This document shows, piece by piece, positions 8,323 to 16,742 of a stretch of DNA of 50,839 nt. The stretch is taken from contig NZ_JAMHFY010000034.1 of the NCBI RefSeq assembly GCF_023897015.1, positions 1-50,839 on the forward strand. The letters run 5' to 3'. The DNA is from Desulfosporosinus nitroreducens (GTDB taxonomy: Bacteria; Bacillota; Desulfitobacteriia; Desulfitobacteriales; Desulfitobacteriaceae). How positions within the stretch are numbered: position 1 is the first letter of the stretch; the number at the start of each line of letters is the position of its first letter. Below the pieces are notes generated by a model. That model saw only the letters and a program-made list of their open reading frames with translations. It ran no database searches and was not told the DNA's origin. A program made the position numbers and the translations under genes.

Positions 8323-8370
8323 GGCACCGACTATATCTCTAACCAGGACGTTCGAGATATAGTCGGTGCC
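8323..8370 (+). terminator. Hairpin terminator after galE
   Basis: A 17-bp perfect stem (GGCACCGACTATATCTC at 8323-8339 with 8354-8370) with a 14-nt loop, just downstream of galE. The flanking T-tracts are weak on both strands. Confidence 0.65.
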
Positions 8371-8407
8371 ATGATTTAATCAAGGCTGGTTAAGATTAGA
8401 ACAGAGT

Positions 8408-8456
8408 AACCCACAAAAGGTAGCTATGCAATTTGCACGGCTACCTTTTGTGGGTT
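8408..8456. terminator. Second hairpin between galE and the histidine kinase
   Basis: A 17-bp perfect stem (8408-8424 with 8440-8456) with a 15-nt loop lies between convergent galE and the sensor kinase gene. It probably terminates the two-component operon from the minus side and backs up galE termination. Confidence 0.65.
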
Positions 8457-8477
8457 CTTGACTAAGTATCAAGGACG

Positions 8478-9980
8478 TTATTCTGGACAAGGCTGTGGAA
8501 ACCATACATAAAATGCGGTTCCACCCTCCGCAAAACTTTCCACTCGAATCGCGCCTCCATGAAGCTCCACAAGTGATTTAGTAATAGCAAGCCCTAATCC
8601 AGCTCCTCCATATTTGCGAGTCCTAGAAGAATCACTTCGATAAAAACGGTCAAATAATTTAGGCAAATGCTCCGAGGGTATGCCTGAACCGTTATCTCTT
8701 ACACTTAGCTCCACGCCGCCCGAAGCATTCTCCAAAGTAACTTGGATATCTCCTTGTTCAGGATCAGTATGCTGTACGGCATTATGAAAAAGATTCAAGA
8801 TAACTTGTTTCATTTTATCTTCATCAAAGCGACATCTCAAATTTGAAGTAAGTTTTAGACTGACTTTGCGATCCCCCGCTAATAACCTTAATTGCGGTGC
8901 CATGCCCTTAATGATCTCGTCCAGTTCTCCCTCAATAAGTTGGACGTTTGGTGAGCGATCTAACTTAGCAAGCTGAAGCAAATCTTGAATTAACTTTTTC
9001 ATCCGTTCAGATTCTGTATACATGCTTGTCAGAGATCTGTTCAATTTATCTGGCTGGTTCATAGCCCCACGAAGCAACACCTCTAAAAATCCGTGAATCG
9101 AGGTCAAAGGAGTACGAAGCTCATGAGAAGCATCGGCAACAAACTGCCGCATCCGTTCTTTTGCCTCTTTTTCGGCTTCAAAAGACGTTTCGAGTCTTTC
9201 AAGCATTCCATTAAACGAGTCTGCCAATCTGTCAATTTCTTCTTGCCCTTGATCACTCGGTAAACGTATAGCAAGATTTCCGGCGTCGATTTGTTCCACA
9301 GTCTCCACCATTTTAGACAAAGGAACCAACGTTTTTCTAAGTACAGAAATAAATGCTAACATACCTCCTATTAGAGCAAGCAAGGAGATCAATAAAAACG
9401 TTAATAATTGCCGAGTTAAAATATCCCTTAAAGGTTTTGTCTCTAAACTAACTTGAACTACTCCAAGCAATTGATCTCTAATCTTAATTGGCTGAAGTAC
9501 GATCAATTGCTCGTTTGACGTGGCTTGTTCCATGACTTTATATGTCACTTCACGTTTGGAACCCAGGGCAGCTTGATAATCTTTTTCATCAAGCGTAGGA
9601 GGGGCTTGACCATCTATAGAAGCATTCGAAAGGACTGATAAGGTTCCGGACGTATCATAAAAGGCAATTATGGAGTCTTGCAAGAAGAAAATGGGAGTAC
9701 GACTGCGACCATGGCTGTCACCAAATTGTCTGTCACCCCAAGCATCTCCTGTTGCATTACCAGTCATTTTATCGGGACCCTCATCTTTAATGTCCCACGC
9801 TGATCTCTCCCAGGCGTCGGGAGGAATCGCCAGAATCTGACTTTGTATACTCGATGCTGTATTTTTATATAAAAATCCGCGCATGAAGACATATTGGAAT
9901 AAGCCGATAATCACCAGTAACCCAGCCATAAGCAATAACGAACGAGCTAAGAGCTGAAAGCGAAGTGAGTTTGTTTTCAT
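8478..9980 (-). CDS. Sensor histidine kinase (HAMP, class I)
   Basis: This 500-residue membrane kinase is the partner of the response regulator just upstream. Its order is TM1 (about 11-34), an extracytoplasmic sensor region of about 155 residues containing PIFFLQDSIIAFYD (around 96-109), TM2 (about 192-214), HAMP, the dimerisation/phosphoacceptor domain with SHELRTPLTSIHG (His286), then the ATPase domain with an N box (NLFHNAVQHTD), DNGSGIP and GGAGLGLAITKS. The kinase start and the regulator stop overlap, indicating translational coupling. The signal is unknown. Terminator hairpins follow the gene. Confidence 0.95.
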   Translation of the reverse strand: MKTNSLRFQLLARSLLLMAGLLVIIGLFQYVFMRGFLYKNTASSIQSQILAIPPDAWERSAWDIKDEGPDKMTGNATGDAWGDRQFGDSHGRSRTPIFFLQDSIIAFYDTSGTLSVLSNASIDGQAPPTLDEKDYQAALGSKREVTYKVMEQATSNEQLIVLQPIKIRDQLLGVVQVSLETKPLRDILTRQLLTFLLISLLALIGGMLAFISVLRKTLVPLSKMVETVEQIDAGNLAIRLPSDQGQEEIDRLADSFNGMLERLETSFEAEKEAKERMRQFVADASHELRTPLTSIHGFLEVLLRGAMNQPDKLNRSLTSMYTESERMKKLIQDLLQLAKLDRSPNVQLIEGELDEIIKGMAPQLRLLAGDRKVSLKLTSNLRCRFDEDKMKQVILNLFHNAVQHTDPEQGDIQVTLENASGGVELSVRDNGSGIPSEHLPKLFDRFYRSDSSRTRKYGGAGLGLAITKSLVELHGGAIRVESFAEGGTAFYVWFPQPCPE

Positions 9981-10660
9981 TACAGGTCAACCCGATATCC
10001 CGCTCCGCGCAAGGTACGAATTAAACGGTGTTCTTTATCATTTAATTTTTCCCTGAGCGACCGAATATACACCTCTACAATATTTTCATCCCCGCCAAAG
10101 TCATAGCCCCATACCTTATCTAAAATTTTGGCTTTGCTTAAAACCAAGCCATGATTAAGCACTAAAAATTTAAGCAACTCATACTCAGTGGTTGAGAGTT
10201 CTAAAACCCTTTGCTCATAAAGGATTTCCTTGCGCCGATCGTCAATTCGGAAAGCTCCTAGTTCGACCTCTCCTATTAGATTGGGAAACTGGTTCCGTAT
10301 TCTAGCCTGAATACGTGCCAGCAATTCCTCAAAGCTAAAGGGTTTCATCATATAGTCATCAGCACCGATCGTTAGTCCTTTCACTCGGTCATCAACTTCG
10401 TCTTTAGCTGTCAACATAATAATAGCCACATTCTCAGTTTTCTTGAGCATTCGGCATACTTCAAATCCGTCCATGCCTGGCATCATGACATCCAGAATAA
10501 TTAGATGGGGCTGAAATTGCTTAGCCAGTGTTACCGCTGTCATTCCATCCTGAGCTGTTTGTACCTCAAACCCTTCCTCTTGAAGACCCATTTCTAGGAA
10601 TTGCAAAATATTCGGCTCATCATCGACTAGCAATAGTTTAATTCCCTTTAATTTCTGCAT
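9980..10660 (-). CDS. OmpR/PhoB-family response regulator
   Basis: This 226-residue DNA-binding regulator has an N-terminal receiver domain (DDEP acidic pair D13/D14; phosphoacceptor D57 in LIILDVMMPGMDG; LTAKDE; MMKPF lysine) and a C-terminal winged helix (STTEYELLKFLVLNHG; ENIVEVYIRSLREKL; IRTLRGAGYRVDL). Family members bind 11-bp direct repeats as head-to-tail dimers. AAAGGAG precedes the ATG. Its own promoter carries four TTCAG-type half-sites at 11-bp spacing, which suggests positive autoregulation, and the same motif precedes the PepSY-type and flxA-like genes. It is the first gene of a two-gene operon with the kinase. Confidence 0.96.
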   Translation of the reverse strand: MQKLKGIKLLLVDDEPNILQFLEMGLQEEGFEVQTAQDGMTAVTLAKQFQPHLIILDVMMPGMDGFEVCRMLKKTENVAIIMLTAKDEVDDRVKGLTIGADDYMMKPFSFEELLARIQARIRNQFPNLIGEVELGAFRIDDRRKEILYEQRVLELSTTEYELLKFLVLNHGLVLSKAKILDKVWGYDFGGDENIVEVYIRSLREKLNDKEHRLIRTLRGAGYRVDL

Positions 10661-10702
10661 ATCATAAAGGCTCCTTTACATTTGTGAAAAACTAACACTA
10701 TC

Positions 10703-10756
10703 ATTATGCAATATCAGGTTGAATTCAAACTGAAGAAAAGCTGAAAGTTTCCTGAA
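10703..10756 (-). promoter_or_regulatory. 11-bp phased TTCAG array and -10 before the response regulator
   Basis: Plus-strand CTGAA starts at 10730, 10741 and 10752, with TTGAA at 10719: four half-sites on an exact 11-bp grid, reading TTCAG toward the regulator gene on the minus strand. CATAAT (minus strand, 10708-10703) is a -10 candidate, starting 15 nt after the first base of the proximal half-site, the same spacing as at the two other arrays. Confidence 0.7.
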
Positions 10757-10963
10757 TCATAAACCTTCAATCCGCATATCTAAGACTGCCCAAAGATTCC
10801 TATAATTAAGTTACTGAAATAGTTATTTTGTATATTAGTATATACAAAGTAAGTTTGCAAATATATTCTTATTGGCTAGTAGTAATAAACTGAGCATTTC
10901 TAGCAAGATTTTGCGTGTTCTCAATCACAATTCATCAGAAATTAAGAAAAAACTTCCGCAATG

Positions 10964-12511
10964 CTATTTAATTCTAATATCAAACTCACCCGTAATCCGA
11001 CTTGGATAATCCTGAATTTGGAATGTGATCGGAGATTGGTAAGATTGGTTATCCGGGAGAGTTAGCCATAAGGTTTTATCATACCCTGGTTTGTCAGAGT
11101 GGGTTGCTGTACTTTGCCCTTTAATCTCGAATGAATTCCCTCGCGCATCGATGAATTCGAAGGGAAATACACAAAATCCACGTTTTTCATCGTACAAAGG
11201 ATTAGTTTTCAGGGAGAAGATTAGCTCCTTTTCCTTTTCTGAGGAATTCTTAATTACATTGTCAAGCACAAGGTTTGGCGGGCCAACAAGGATTCTTTCT
11301 TGTTCAAGATCCAGAGTAATCCTTAAACTCTCCTTATCCATAGCGCGGAGACTTTTTCCTTGTAAAAAGAGTTTTCTGGATTGGGTAAAATAGGTGCTCT
11401 GGAAGAAAAGAATCACGCGGTTCTCATCTGGATAGCTGCCACTCACTCCGTTTATGATACTACCCCACTCTTCCCCTTCTTCATTGACGAGAGTTAGATC
11501 ATCAAAGGCAAAGATCTTTTTGCTATTCGCTGGATCATAGGATACATTCAGGGCCATGCGCGTCGGGTAAACAGTAACCTTTTCAAATGTAATTCTTTGC
11601 CCTTCAATAACTACACTCTGGTTGACTTCATAGACCGTCTTCATCCCAACAAACTTATCTTTGTCCACAGGAATTGTGATTTCCCAAGTTGAAGGAAGTT
11701 GAGAGGAAGGATCGAAGGGAACATCTTGGAATATTTCACGAAGCTTCACTTTTAAGGACAGTCGATTTGGAATCACAGTATTGTCATAAAAGTTGACATT
11801 AATTCGAGACTGAATCTTGCCATCGCCATCCTCATCAGGCTCACCAGAGCTACTGTGACCGATAGAAATCTCCTTCAGAGGCTCACCCATTTCATCAAAG
11901 AGCCTAACTTCGGAAAAATCAAAGGTGCCTTCTCCCCTTTTGTTTTCCACCGTGTAGAATATGACTAGGCTTGCCTCATCCATAATGATTCCATCGACGG
12001 TAAACACGATATTCTCATGTTCTTCTGAGACCCCTAGGGGTAGGATAAAATCATTCTCCACTGCGGATTGAAGTCCTTTATCATAGTTTATAAGTTCAAC
12101 GATATAACCCAGACCTGGTATTTGATGCAATACAGCCGCAACAGCTGGAGAAACCCGAGCAGTCGTAATGAAGGCGACCATCAGAAAACATGCCACGAGA
12201 GTAGTCCATTTGCGGAAATGCCATACCTTTTGGGCTTTTATTCCCTTAGTTAAACCTTTTTGAATATGATCATCGAGTTCAGTGGGGATAGGCATGTCAG
12301 CAACCCGAGGCGTAGCTTGAATCAGTTGATCATGAACTTGATTGACTCCATCTTCAAGTTCATGAAAAGCATTAAACTCATTCATTAATTTTTCCAAGTC
12401 GTCCATTGTATCCGACTCATCCATCTTAACAGATTCATCCATCGTTTCTGAGTTGCTTAAAATCCTCTTTTTCCCCTCATGGCTCTCATCAAGTTCTTTT
12501 CGATCAAACAT
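10964..12511 (-). CDS. DUF4179 anti-sigma factor
   Basis: Predicted membrane-anchored regulator of the ECF sigma factor encoded just upstream. The 515-residue protein has an acidic cytoplasmic N-terminus (about 1-100, rich in Met-Asp-Glu-Ser), one membrane helix (about 106-122, TTLVACFLMVAF), and a large external region beginning with the DUF4179 segment (SPAVAAVLHQIPGLGYIVELIN). Such proteins usually sequester their sigma factor at the membrane until an envelope signal releases it. The start overlaps the sigma gene by 8 nt, indicating coupled translation. No zinc-binding HxxxCxxC motif is seen, so it is not of the ZAS type. The inducing signal is unknown. Confidence 0.88.
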   Translation of the reverse strand: MFDRKELDESHEGKKRILSNSETMDESVKMDESDTMDDLEKLMNEFNAFHELEDGVNQVHDQLIQATPRVADMPIPTELDDHIQKGLTKGIKAQKVWHFRKWTTLVACFLMVAFITTARVSPAVAAVLHQIPGLGYIVELINYDKGLQSAVENDFILPLGVSEEHENIVFTVDGIIMDEASLVIFYTVENKRGEGTFDFSEVRLFDEMGEPLKEISIGHSSSGEPDEDGDGKIQSRINVNFYDNTVIPNRLSLKVKLREIFQDVPFDPSSQLPSTWEITIPVDKDKFVGMKTVYEVNQSVVIEGQRITFEKVTVYPTRMALNVSYDPANSKKIFAFDDLTLVNEEGEEWGSIINGVSGSYPDENRVILFFQSTYFTQSRKLFLQGKSLRAMDKESLRITLDLEQERILVGPPNLVLDNVIKNSSEKEKELIFSLKTNPLYDEKRGFCVFPFEFIDARGNSFEIKGQSTATHSDKPGYDKTLWLTLPDNQSYQSPITFQIQDYPSRITGEFDIRIK

Positions 12512-13052
12512 GACTGTCCCCCCTCTCTTGAAGATATTCTTTAAGCAGTTTAAATGACTGGAATAACCAGGTTTTGATCGTCCCTTCAGGTCGTTCTAAA
12601 ACCACAGCAATTTGTTGAATCGTTAAATCCTCAAAGTACTTCAGTTCAATAACCTGACGATATCTGAGATCGAGACGATCGAGGGCCTCTAGAATATCCA
12701 GACGTTGCAAATCTGCCCTTCCCCCCGGTTCAGTTGAGTCATCTAAGGCTGTCAATTTATACTGAATAACCTCACCAGTCAAAGGGAGTTGGACTCTAAG
12801 CCGTTTTAACTCGTCGTTACAGGCATTAATTAGGATGCGAATAAGCCAGGTCTGAAAGTATTTAGGTTCCTTAAGTTTATGTATGCTGCGGTAAGCACGA
12901 TAGGTCATTTCTTGAATAGCCTCGAGTGCATCCTGTTCACTCTTCAAATACCGAAAAGCAATCCGATATAGCTGATGCTTATGAAGATTTATAAGCTCGT
13001 AAAAAGCCTCAGCATCTCCTCTTATTGCTGCGACAATGGTTTGCGCTTCCAT
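12504..13052 (-). CDS. ECF-type RNA polymerase sigma factor
   Basis: This 182-residue alternative sigma factor has region 2 (about 18-85, with IAFRYLKSEQDALEAIQEM and FQTWLIRILINACND) and region 4 (about 118-175, RYRQVIELKYFEDLTIQQIA then PEGTIKTWLFQSFKLLK). Regions 1 and 3 are missing, as expected for ECF factors. It pairs with the overlapping DUF4179 anti-sigma gene downstream, a common Firmicute arrangement. The ATG has GAGGTGAGC in front. A 12-bp direct repeat lies just upstream in what should be the promoter region. Target genes are unknown. Confidence 0.95.
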   Translation of the reverse strand: MEAQTIVAAIRGDAEAFYELINLHKHQLYRIAFRYLKSEQDALEAIQEMTYRAYRSIHKLKEPKYFQTWLIRILINACNDELKRLRVQLPLTGEVIQYKLTALDDSTEPGGRADLQRLDILEALDRLDLRYRQVIELKYFEDLTIQQIAVVLERPEGTIKTWLFQSFKLLKEYLQERGDSHV

Positions 13053-13090
13053 TGCTCACCTCTCTGTCTGGATTCCTCATTTTCTCGAGT

Positions 13091-13116
13091 TTAGACTTCA
13101 CTTATTAGACTTCACT
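13091..13116. repeat. 12-bp direct repeat upstream of the sigma gene
   Basis: TTAGACTTCACT occurs at 13091-13102 and again at 13105-13116, a 14-bp period, 40-65 bp upstream of the sigma factor start codon. It could be a binding site or a slippage product. Confidence 0.7.
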
Positions 13117-13157
13117 GAGCCCTAAAAAGTTTTAAATCAAAGAAATAATCTTACTAT

Positions 13158-13205
13158 AACCGCTATGCCCTACACCTAGCTGATCCGGTGTAGGGCATAG
13201 CGGTT
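13158..13205 (-). terminator. Long hairpin terminator
   Basis: A 19-bp perfect stem (AACCGCTATGCCCTACACC at 13158-13176 with 13187-13205) with a 10-nt loop. It lies downstream of the DUF4173-type gene and upstream of the sigma promoter on the minus strand, so it most likely separates these units. Confidence 0.7.
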
Positions 13206-13326
13206 ATTTATCAATCCCCAGTCCTTTAACTGTTAGAAACCATGACGCCCCATTCAAGAACCATCTTATTAAAAACAATAGTGTACTAGTGTAATTCTTG
13301 AAAGGCATTGGCACAATTTTTTGCAT

Positions 13327-14850
13327 CTAGTTATCATAGTTATCTTGAGTAAGCGCTTTTTTTGCTTTATGCTGGGACAAATTAAATGACTGCCACTCTT
13401 GATCTTTAGTTAACTCAATTTGCTGTTCCAATAAATATTGTTTAAGATCAAAAGGAGTACTTTCCTCATCAAGGAGCTTAACTAACACCGGTATGCTGTC
13501 ATACGACAAGTTCCTCAAATAGTGAGTATCCAGCTTACCCGTTTCAATATACCTTTCAATATTATTTTTCGCTATCAACACATCAATGTTCGCAAAATTA
13601 AGGATCAAATACGCCATTAAAGTAATCACAATATAGGGCTTGAGGAGAGAAACATGTTCGTTCCATATTTTGTAAAGGGCTATCACGAACAGTATAAATA
13701 GGAAAATCATGAAACTATGAGTTAAAACTCTTAAATATGTATACCCATATGCCGCCTCATAGAGTGACATTCTCAAAAATGCCGATGAAAGTATGACCAT
13801 GGTACAGAGAACAAGCAAAGAGTGCAAAATACGTACAGTCCTAGCTACTAATTTCCCATCTGTTTTGGTGAATTTAAGACTGCTCAGCAAAAGTGTAAAG
13901 TTGATCAAGGTAACCATTAATAACTCGAAAAAACCTCTTCTGGCATACTCTGCATACGTAAAATCCGGTGGCAAAGCATTATTGATTGCTCCAAACATAT
14001 AGGCAAACTGAATAAGTATAAATACTAAGTAAACACAATTTATAAGACTTAATATCGTTATAGAGATTATGGGATCCCAAATATTTCTGTTGTTTTCTAG
14101 TGCCCCTTGTTGTATCTGCGTTTGTATACTGTCATTGGATTTTAAAAAGCTCCATGTATAGCTAAATACAATGATACTAATTAGTAGCACTAGTAATCCC
14201 TGTAATGGAAAATCACTCAAGTTTATACTGCCAAAGGAACTTAATACCTCATCGATGAGATGCTTGAAAACTTGGTCCGCTGCAGTAAGGAGAGAAATGA
14301 CGATCATTAGAAGCGGAATAGAAATCGCTAAACCGATCAGGACCTTCTTTACAACATCATGCTTTTCATTACTCTTTCTAATACGCATAGAACTTAATCC
14401 CACTATAAATGGTTTCGCAGTGTTGCCAAAGGCCCGATTAAAAATTCCATAAAGGATATCCCTAAGAAACCTTGTATCAAACCATTTGTATTTGTTCTCC
14501 CCATTTATCAATATCGTTTGCGCGATTATTAGAATCGGAATTATTAAGAAGTTAAACACTGCAAATATCTGATTAGAAAAGAGAAAATAGGCTGACGACA
14601 ATGCCATAATAGGAATACTCAAAAACCAACCAAAATCGTATCTAAAGGTTATCTTCCGACGTAGATTTCCTAAAAAAACTAGGTAAAAAGCAATAACAAA
14701 AAGCGGGTATGAAATCCCTAGCGGTTTTTTATAAAACAAAATGTCAAAAATCACGCCTAATAAGACCGAAGAAGCTAGGAGGTATAGATCTTCCTTTTTT
14801 ACTTTAGTTTTGCTAGACTCCTCGTTTTGGACTATCATTAAATCCTCCAT
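13327..14850 (-). CDS. DUF4153/DUF4173 polytopic membrane protein
   Basis: This 507-residue protein has about twelve hydrophobic segments and no enzyme motif I can see. The YAEYARRGFFELLMVTLIN segment (around 299-317) is the hallmark of the DUF4153/DUF4173 family, and the last 90 residues form a soluble tail. Function is unknown. It follows a YozG-type HTH regulator and a DUF2975 gene on the same strand, a combination seen in other Firmicutes, so the three probably form one operon. Two starts are possible: MEDLMIV at 14850 after AAGGGGG, or the ATG four codons later after GGAGG. Confidence 0.8.
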   Translation of the reverse strand: MEDLMIVQNEESSKTKVKKEDLYLLASSVLLGVIFDILFYKKPLGISYPLFVIAFYLVFLGNLRRKITFRYDFGWFLSIPIMALSSAYFLFSNQIFAVFNFLIIPILIIAQTILINGENKYKWFDTRFLRDILYGIFNRAFGNTAKPFIVGLSSMRIRKSNEKHDVVKKVLIGLAISIPLLMIVISLLTAADQVFKHLIDEVLSSFGSINLSDFPLQGLLVLLISIIVFSYTWSFLKSNDSIQTQIQQGALENNRNIWDPIISITILSLINCVYLVFILIQFAYMFGAINNALPPDFTYAEYARRGFFELLMVTLINFTLLLSSLKFTKTDGKLVARTVRILHSLLVLCTMVILSSAFLRMSLYEAAYGYTYLRVLTHSFMIFLFILFVIALYKIWNEHVSLLKPYIVITLMAYLILNFANIDVLIAKNNIERYIETGKLDTHYLRNLSYDSIPVLVKLLDEESTPFDLKQYLLEQQIELTKDQEWQSFNLSQHKAKKALTQDNYDN

Positions 14851-14880
14851 GATTTAACCCCCTTTAAAAAATCCATTAAT

Positions 14881-15096
14881 TTATACAGTATCATCATCTT
14901 CATAGGCCAAAATATCTCCTGGTTGGCAATGTAATGCTTTACAGATTGCCTCAAGGGTAGAGAAGCGAATTGCCTTTGCCTTATTATTTTTTAGAATTGA
15001 TAAATTTGCTTGAGTAAGGTCTATTTTCGACGCCAGTTCAGATGAGCTAATTTTTCGTTTTGCCATCATTACGTCCAAGTTTACGATAATTGACAT
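14881..15096 (-). CDS. Cro/C1-type HTH regulator (YozG-like)
   Basis: This 71-residue protein is essentially a single helix-turn-helix domain. SSELASKIDLTQANLSILK (about 18-36) forms the HTH, followed by STLEAICKALHCQPGDIL, typical of the small YozG family. It lies 13 nt after the DUF2975 gene and 30 nt before the DUF4173 gene. It likely regulates its own operon: a perfect 10-bp inverted repeat sits upstream of the first gene. Confidence 0.9.
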   Translation of the reverse strand: MSIIVNLDVMMAKRKISSSELASKIDLTQANLSILKNNKAKAIRFSTLEAICKALHCQPGDILAYEDDDTV

Positions 15097-15109
15097 ATCT
15101 TAGCCTCCA

Positions 15110-15571
15110 TTATATTGTCAAATCATTCTCTTCTTTCACAACAACGGCCTGTCGAAAAACTTCCGCTAAGATAATCGAAAAAAATCCTGTGATAATAAAA
15201 ACCATAGTTACAATGATAGTTAGAAATGAATTATAGAAAATTATTTTAATAACATAACAAGCTGCGATTAATAAACATGAGACAGCAATTCGATTGAGAC
15301 TTTGAACATTATTTATAATAAAGGGATTTCTCTTATTTAAGTTCTTTAAAAGTTTTCTTATTTCATTGACGACCACCAAAGCCAAAATACCTGTTATGAA
15401 GAGAAAACCTAATAAGAAATTATAATTTTCACTCGTTCGAGTATACATTAGTCCTAAATACCATTTCAAAGCAAATGGCAAGCTTAAGAAAATACCAATT
15501 CCGCCTAAAAAAATCAGGTCCAAGATATGTTTAACTATGCCTGAAAAACCTTTCTGATCTAAAATAACCAT
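15110..15571 (-). CDS. DUF2975 membrane protein
   Basis: A protein of about 153 residues with four hydrophobic segments (near GGIGIFLSLPFALKWYLGLMY, FLLGFLFITGILALVVV, IAVSCLLIAACYVI and IIVTMVFIITGFFSIIL). This pattern, and its place next to a YozG-like HTH gene, match DUF2975. The family has no established biochemical role. I choose the ATG at 15571 because GGGGGG lies ahead of it; an ATG six codons earlier has no ribosome binding site. It is first in the DUF2975-HTH-DUF4173 unit. Confidence 0.82.
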   Translation of the reverse strand: MVILDQKGFSGIVKHILDLIFLGGIGIFLSLPFALKWYLGLMYTRTSENYNFLLGFLFITGILALVVVNEIRKLLKNLNKRNPFIINNVQSLNRIAVSCLLIAACYVIKIIFYNSFLTIIVTMVFIITGFFSIILAEVFRQAVVVKEENDLTI

Positions 15572-15648
15572 GCTTCCAAATCCCCCCATAAAACAATTTT
15601 ACATCTAAGTATAAACAATTATATTCTATTAATCAATATTTTTTTATT

Positions 15649-15676
15649 GTTTATCAATATAATTTTATTGATAAAC
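15649..15676 (-). promoter_or_regulatory. Perfect inverted repeat, candidate operator
   Basis: GTTTATCAAT (15649-15658) and ATTGATAAAC (15667-15676) form a perfect 10-bp inverted repeat with an 8-nt AT-rich centre, about 80 bp upstream of the DUF2975 start. A further AATCAATA half-site lies near 15630. It is a good candidate site for the HTH protein of the same operon. Confidence 0.5.
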
Positions 15677-15751
15677 ACGAACGTCCTATCCACTTTCACA
15701 TTATTAGTTTATATTAACTTCGCTGAATGAGTTGAATTGGTTGAGTTGAGG

Positions 15752-15805
15752 AAAAAATAAAAAAAAGTCTGATTGCAATTGACAGACCGTCAATTACAAT
15801 CAGAC
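15752..15805 (-). terminator. Rho-independent terminator of the DUF1858 gene
   Basis: A 17-bp stem with one mismatch (15767-15783 with 15789-15805) and a 5-nt loop is followed on the minus strand by TTTTTTTTATTTTTTC. It lies 25 nt after the DUF1858 stop codon. Confidence 0.92.
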
Positions 15806-15829
15806 ATAAGGGCACGAGTTTCACTATTT

Positions 15830-16027
15830 TTAGTGATTATTAACCGTTTTATTCAGATCCTCAATTAGGCTTGCAACATCGATTCCATGAGCCAAAGCTC
15901 CTTGTTCAACATTTTCAAATCGGGCCGCCATGCAACCAAAACAATGCATTCCATATTTCTCAAAGACCTGGACAGTTTGTGGGTATTTCTCTACAACGTC
16001 AGTAATCGATTCAGATCCTGTAATCAT
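15830..16027 (-). CDS. DUF1858 redox-disulfide domain protein
   Basis: This 65-residue protein consists of one DUF1858 domain, also described as the hybrid-cluster-protein-associated redox disulfide domain. The key motif is HCFGC (a CxxC pair) followed by MAARFENVEQGALAHGID. Such proteins are common in anaerobes and may shuttle electrons or bind metal; the exact role is unknown. The start is set at the ATG at 16027 (MITGSESI), which matches the usual family start and has AAAAGGAG about 12 nt upstream. An ATG eight codons earlier has no ribosome binding site. A strong terminator follows directly. Confidence 0.88.
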   Translation of the reverse strand: MITGSESITDVVEKYPQTVQVFEKYGMHCFGCMAARFENVEQGALAHGIDVASLIEDLNKTVNNH

Positions 16028-16247
16028 AGATGTTAACATCTCCTTTTCCATATAATCATGTTCAATGATAAGAGATTACAGCAGATAGATAAGTATCTCT
16101 TCTTTAATGTAACCGTAACTCAAAATTTAACTAACATCTGATCAGCCAGTTTTTACCTAAAGTTCACTAAACAAGCTAAATAATATAGGATTTATGCTGG
16201 GCGTGGCCACAAAAGATACTTATACAATCATTCTTCCTCGAAACTAA

Positions 16248-16742
16248 CTAATTGTCTAAATCCTTAAGACATTGAAACAACTCATACATTGATTGAATAG
16301 TTGCATCTGCCAAAGAAGGTCTTGAGGACAAGTTCTTTTGATACAGTATCGTCTTCATCCCAGTCATTTTCGCTGGTATAATATCCTTTTCATAATCATT
16401 TCCGACCATTACACATTGTTCCGGTCTAACTGCAATTCTATCAACAATTTCTTGAAAAAACTTTGGACTTGGTTTAGCAGAACCGAGTTCCTTAGAAGTG
16501 TATAGAAAATCAAAATATCTCCTAATTTCAACCCTTTCAAGTGCTTGAGCCATAAGCATTGCGTCTGAATCCCCTGCATTTGAAGCAATACATATGGAAA
16601 AGAGTCTATGAATTTCTGGCAGCGATTCCGCAAGACCTTCCGTGACTTCAACTTGAGGCCAAAATACCATTGGTCCCCTGAATTGAGAAAAATCACGCAT
16701 CACAGTGTCACCCCAATCAAAAATCACAACCCGTTTATGCAT
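16248..16742 (-). CDS. HAD-superfamily hydrolase
   Basis: A 164-residue predicted phosphatase of unknown substrate. Motif I is FDWGDTVM near the N-terminus, motif II is the Ser in CIASNAGDSD, the conserved Lys lies in GSAKPSPKFF, and motif IV is VMVGNDYEKDI with its acidic pair. Motif I is unusual: the usual DxD is replaced by DWGD, so the residue two after the nucleophile is Gly and the second Asp is one place later. The cap is small. GGAGGG precedes the ATG with a somewhat long spacing of 11 nt. It appears monocistronic. Confidence 0.85.
   Translation of the reverse strand: MHKRVVIFDWGDTVMRDFSQFRGPMVFWPQVEVTEGLAESLPEIHRLFSICIASNAGDSDAMLMAQALERVEIRRYFDFLYTSKELGSAKPSPKFFQEIVDRIAVRPEQCVMVGNDYEKDIIPAKMTGMKTILYQKNLSSRPSLADATIQSMYELFQCLKDLDN

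Noticed and set aside
15730-15750. TTGAA/TTGAG repeats near the DUF1858 terminator
   Set aside because: Period is 9 bp or less rather than 11, so I do not count it with the TTCAG arrays; it looks like simple low-complexity DNA.
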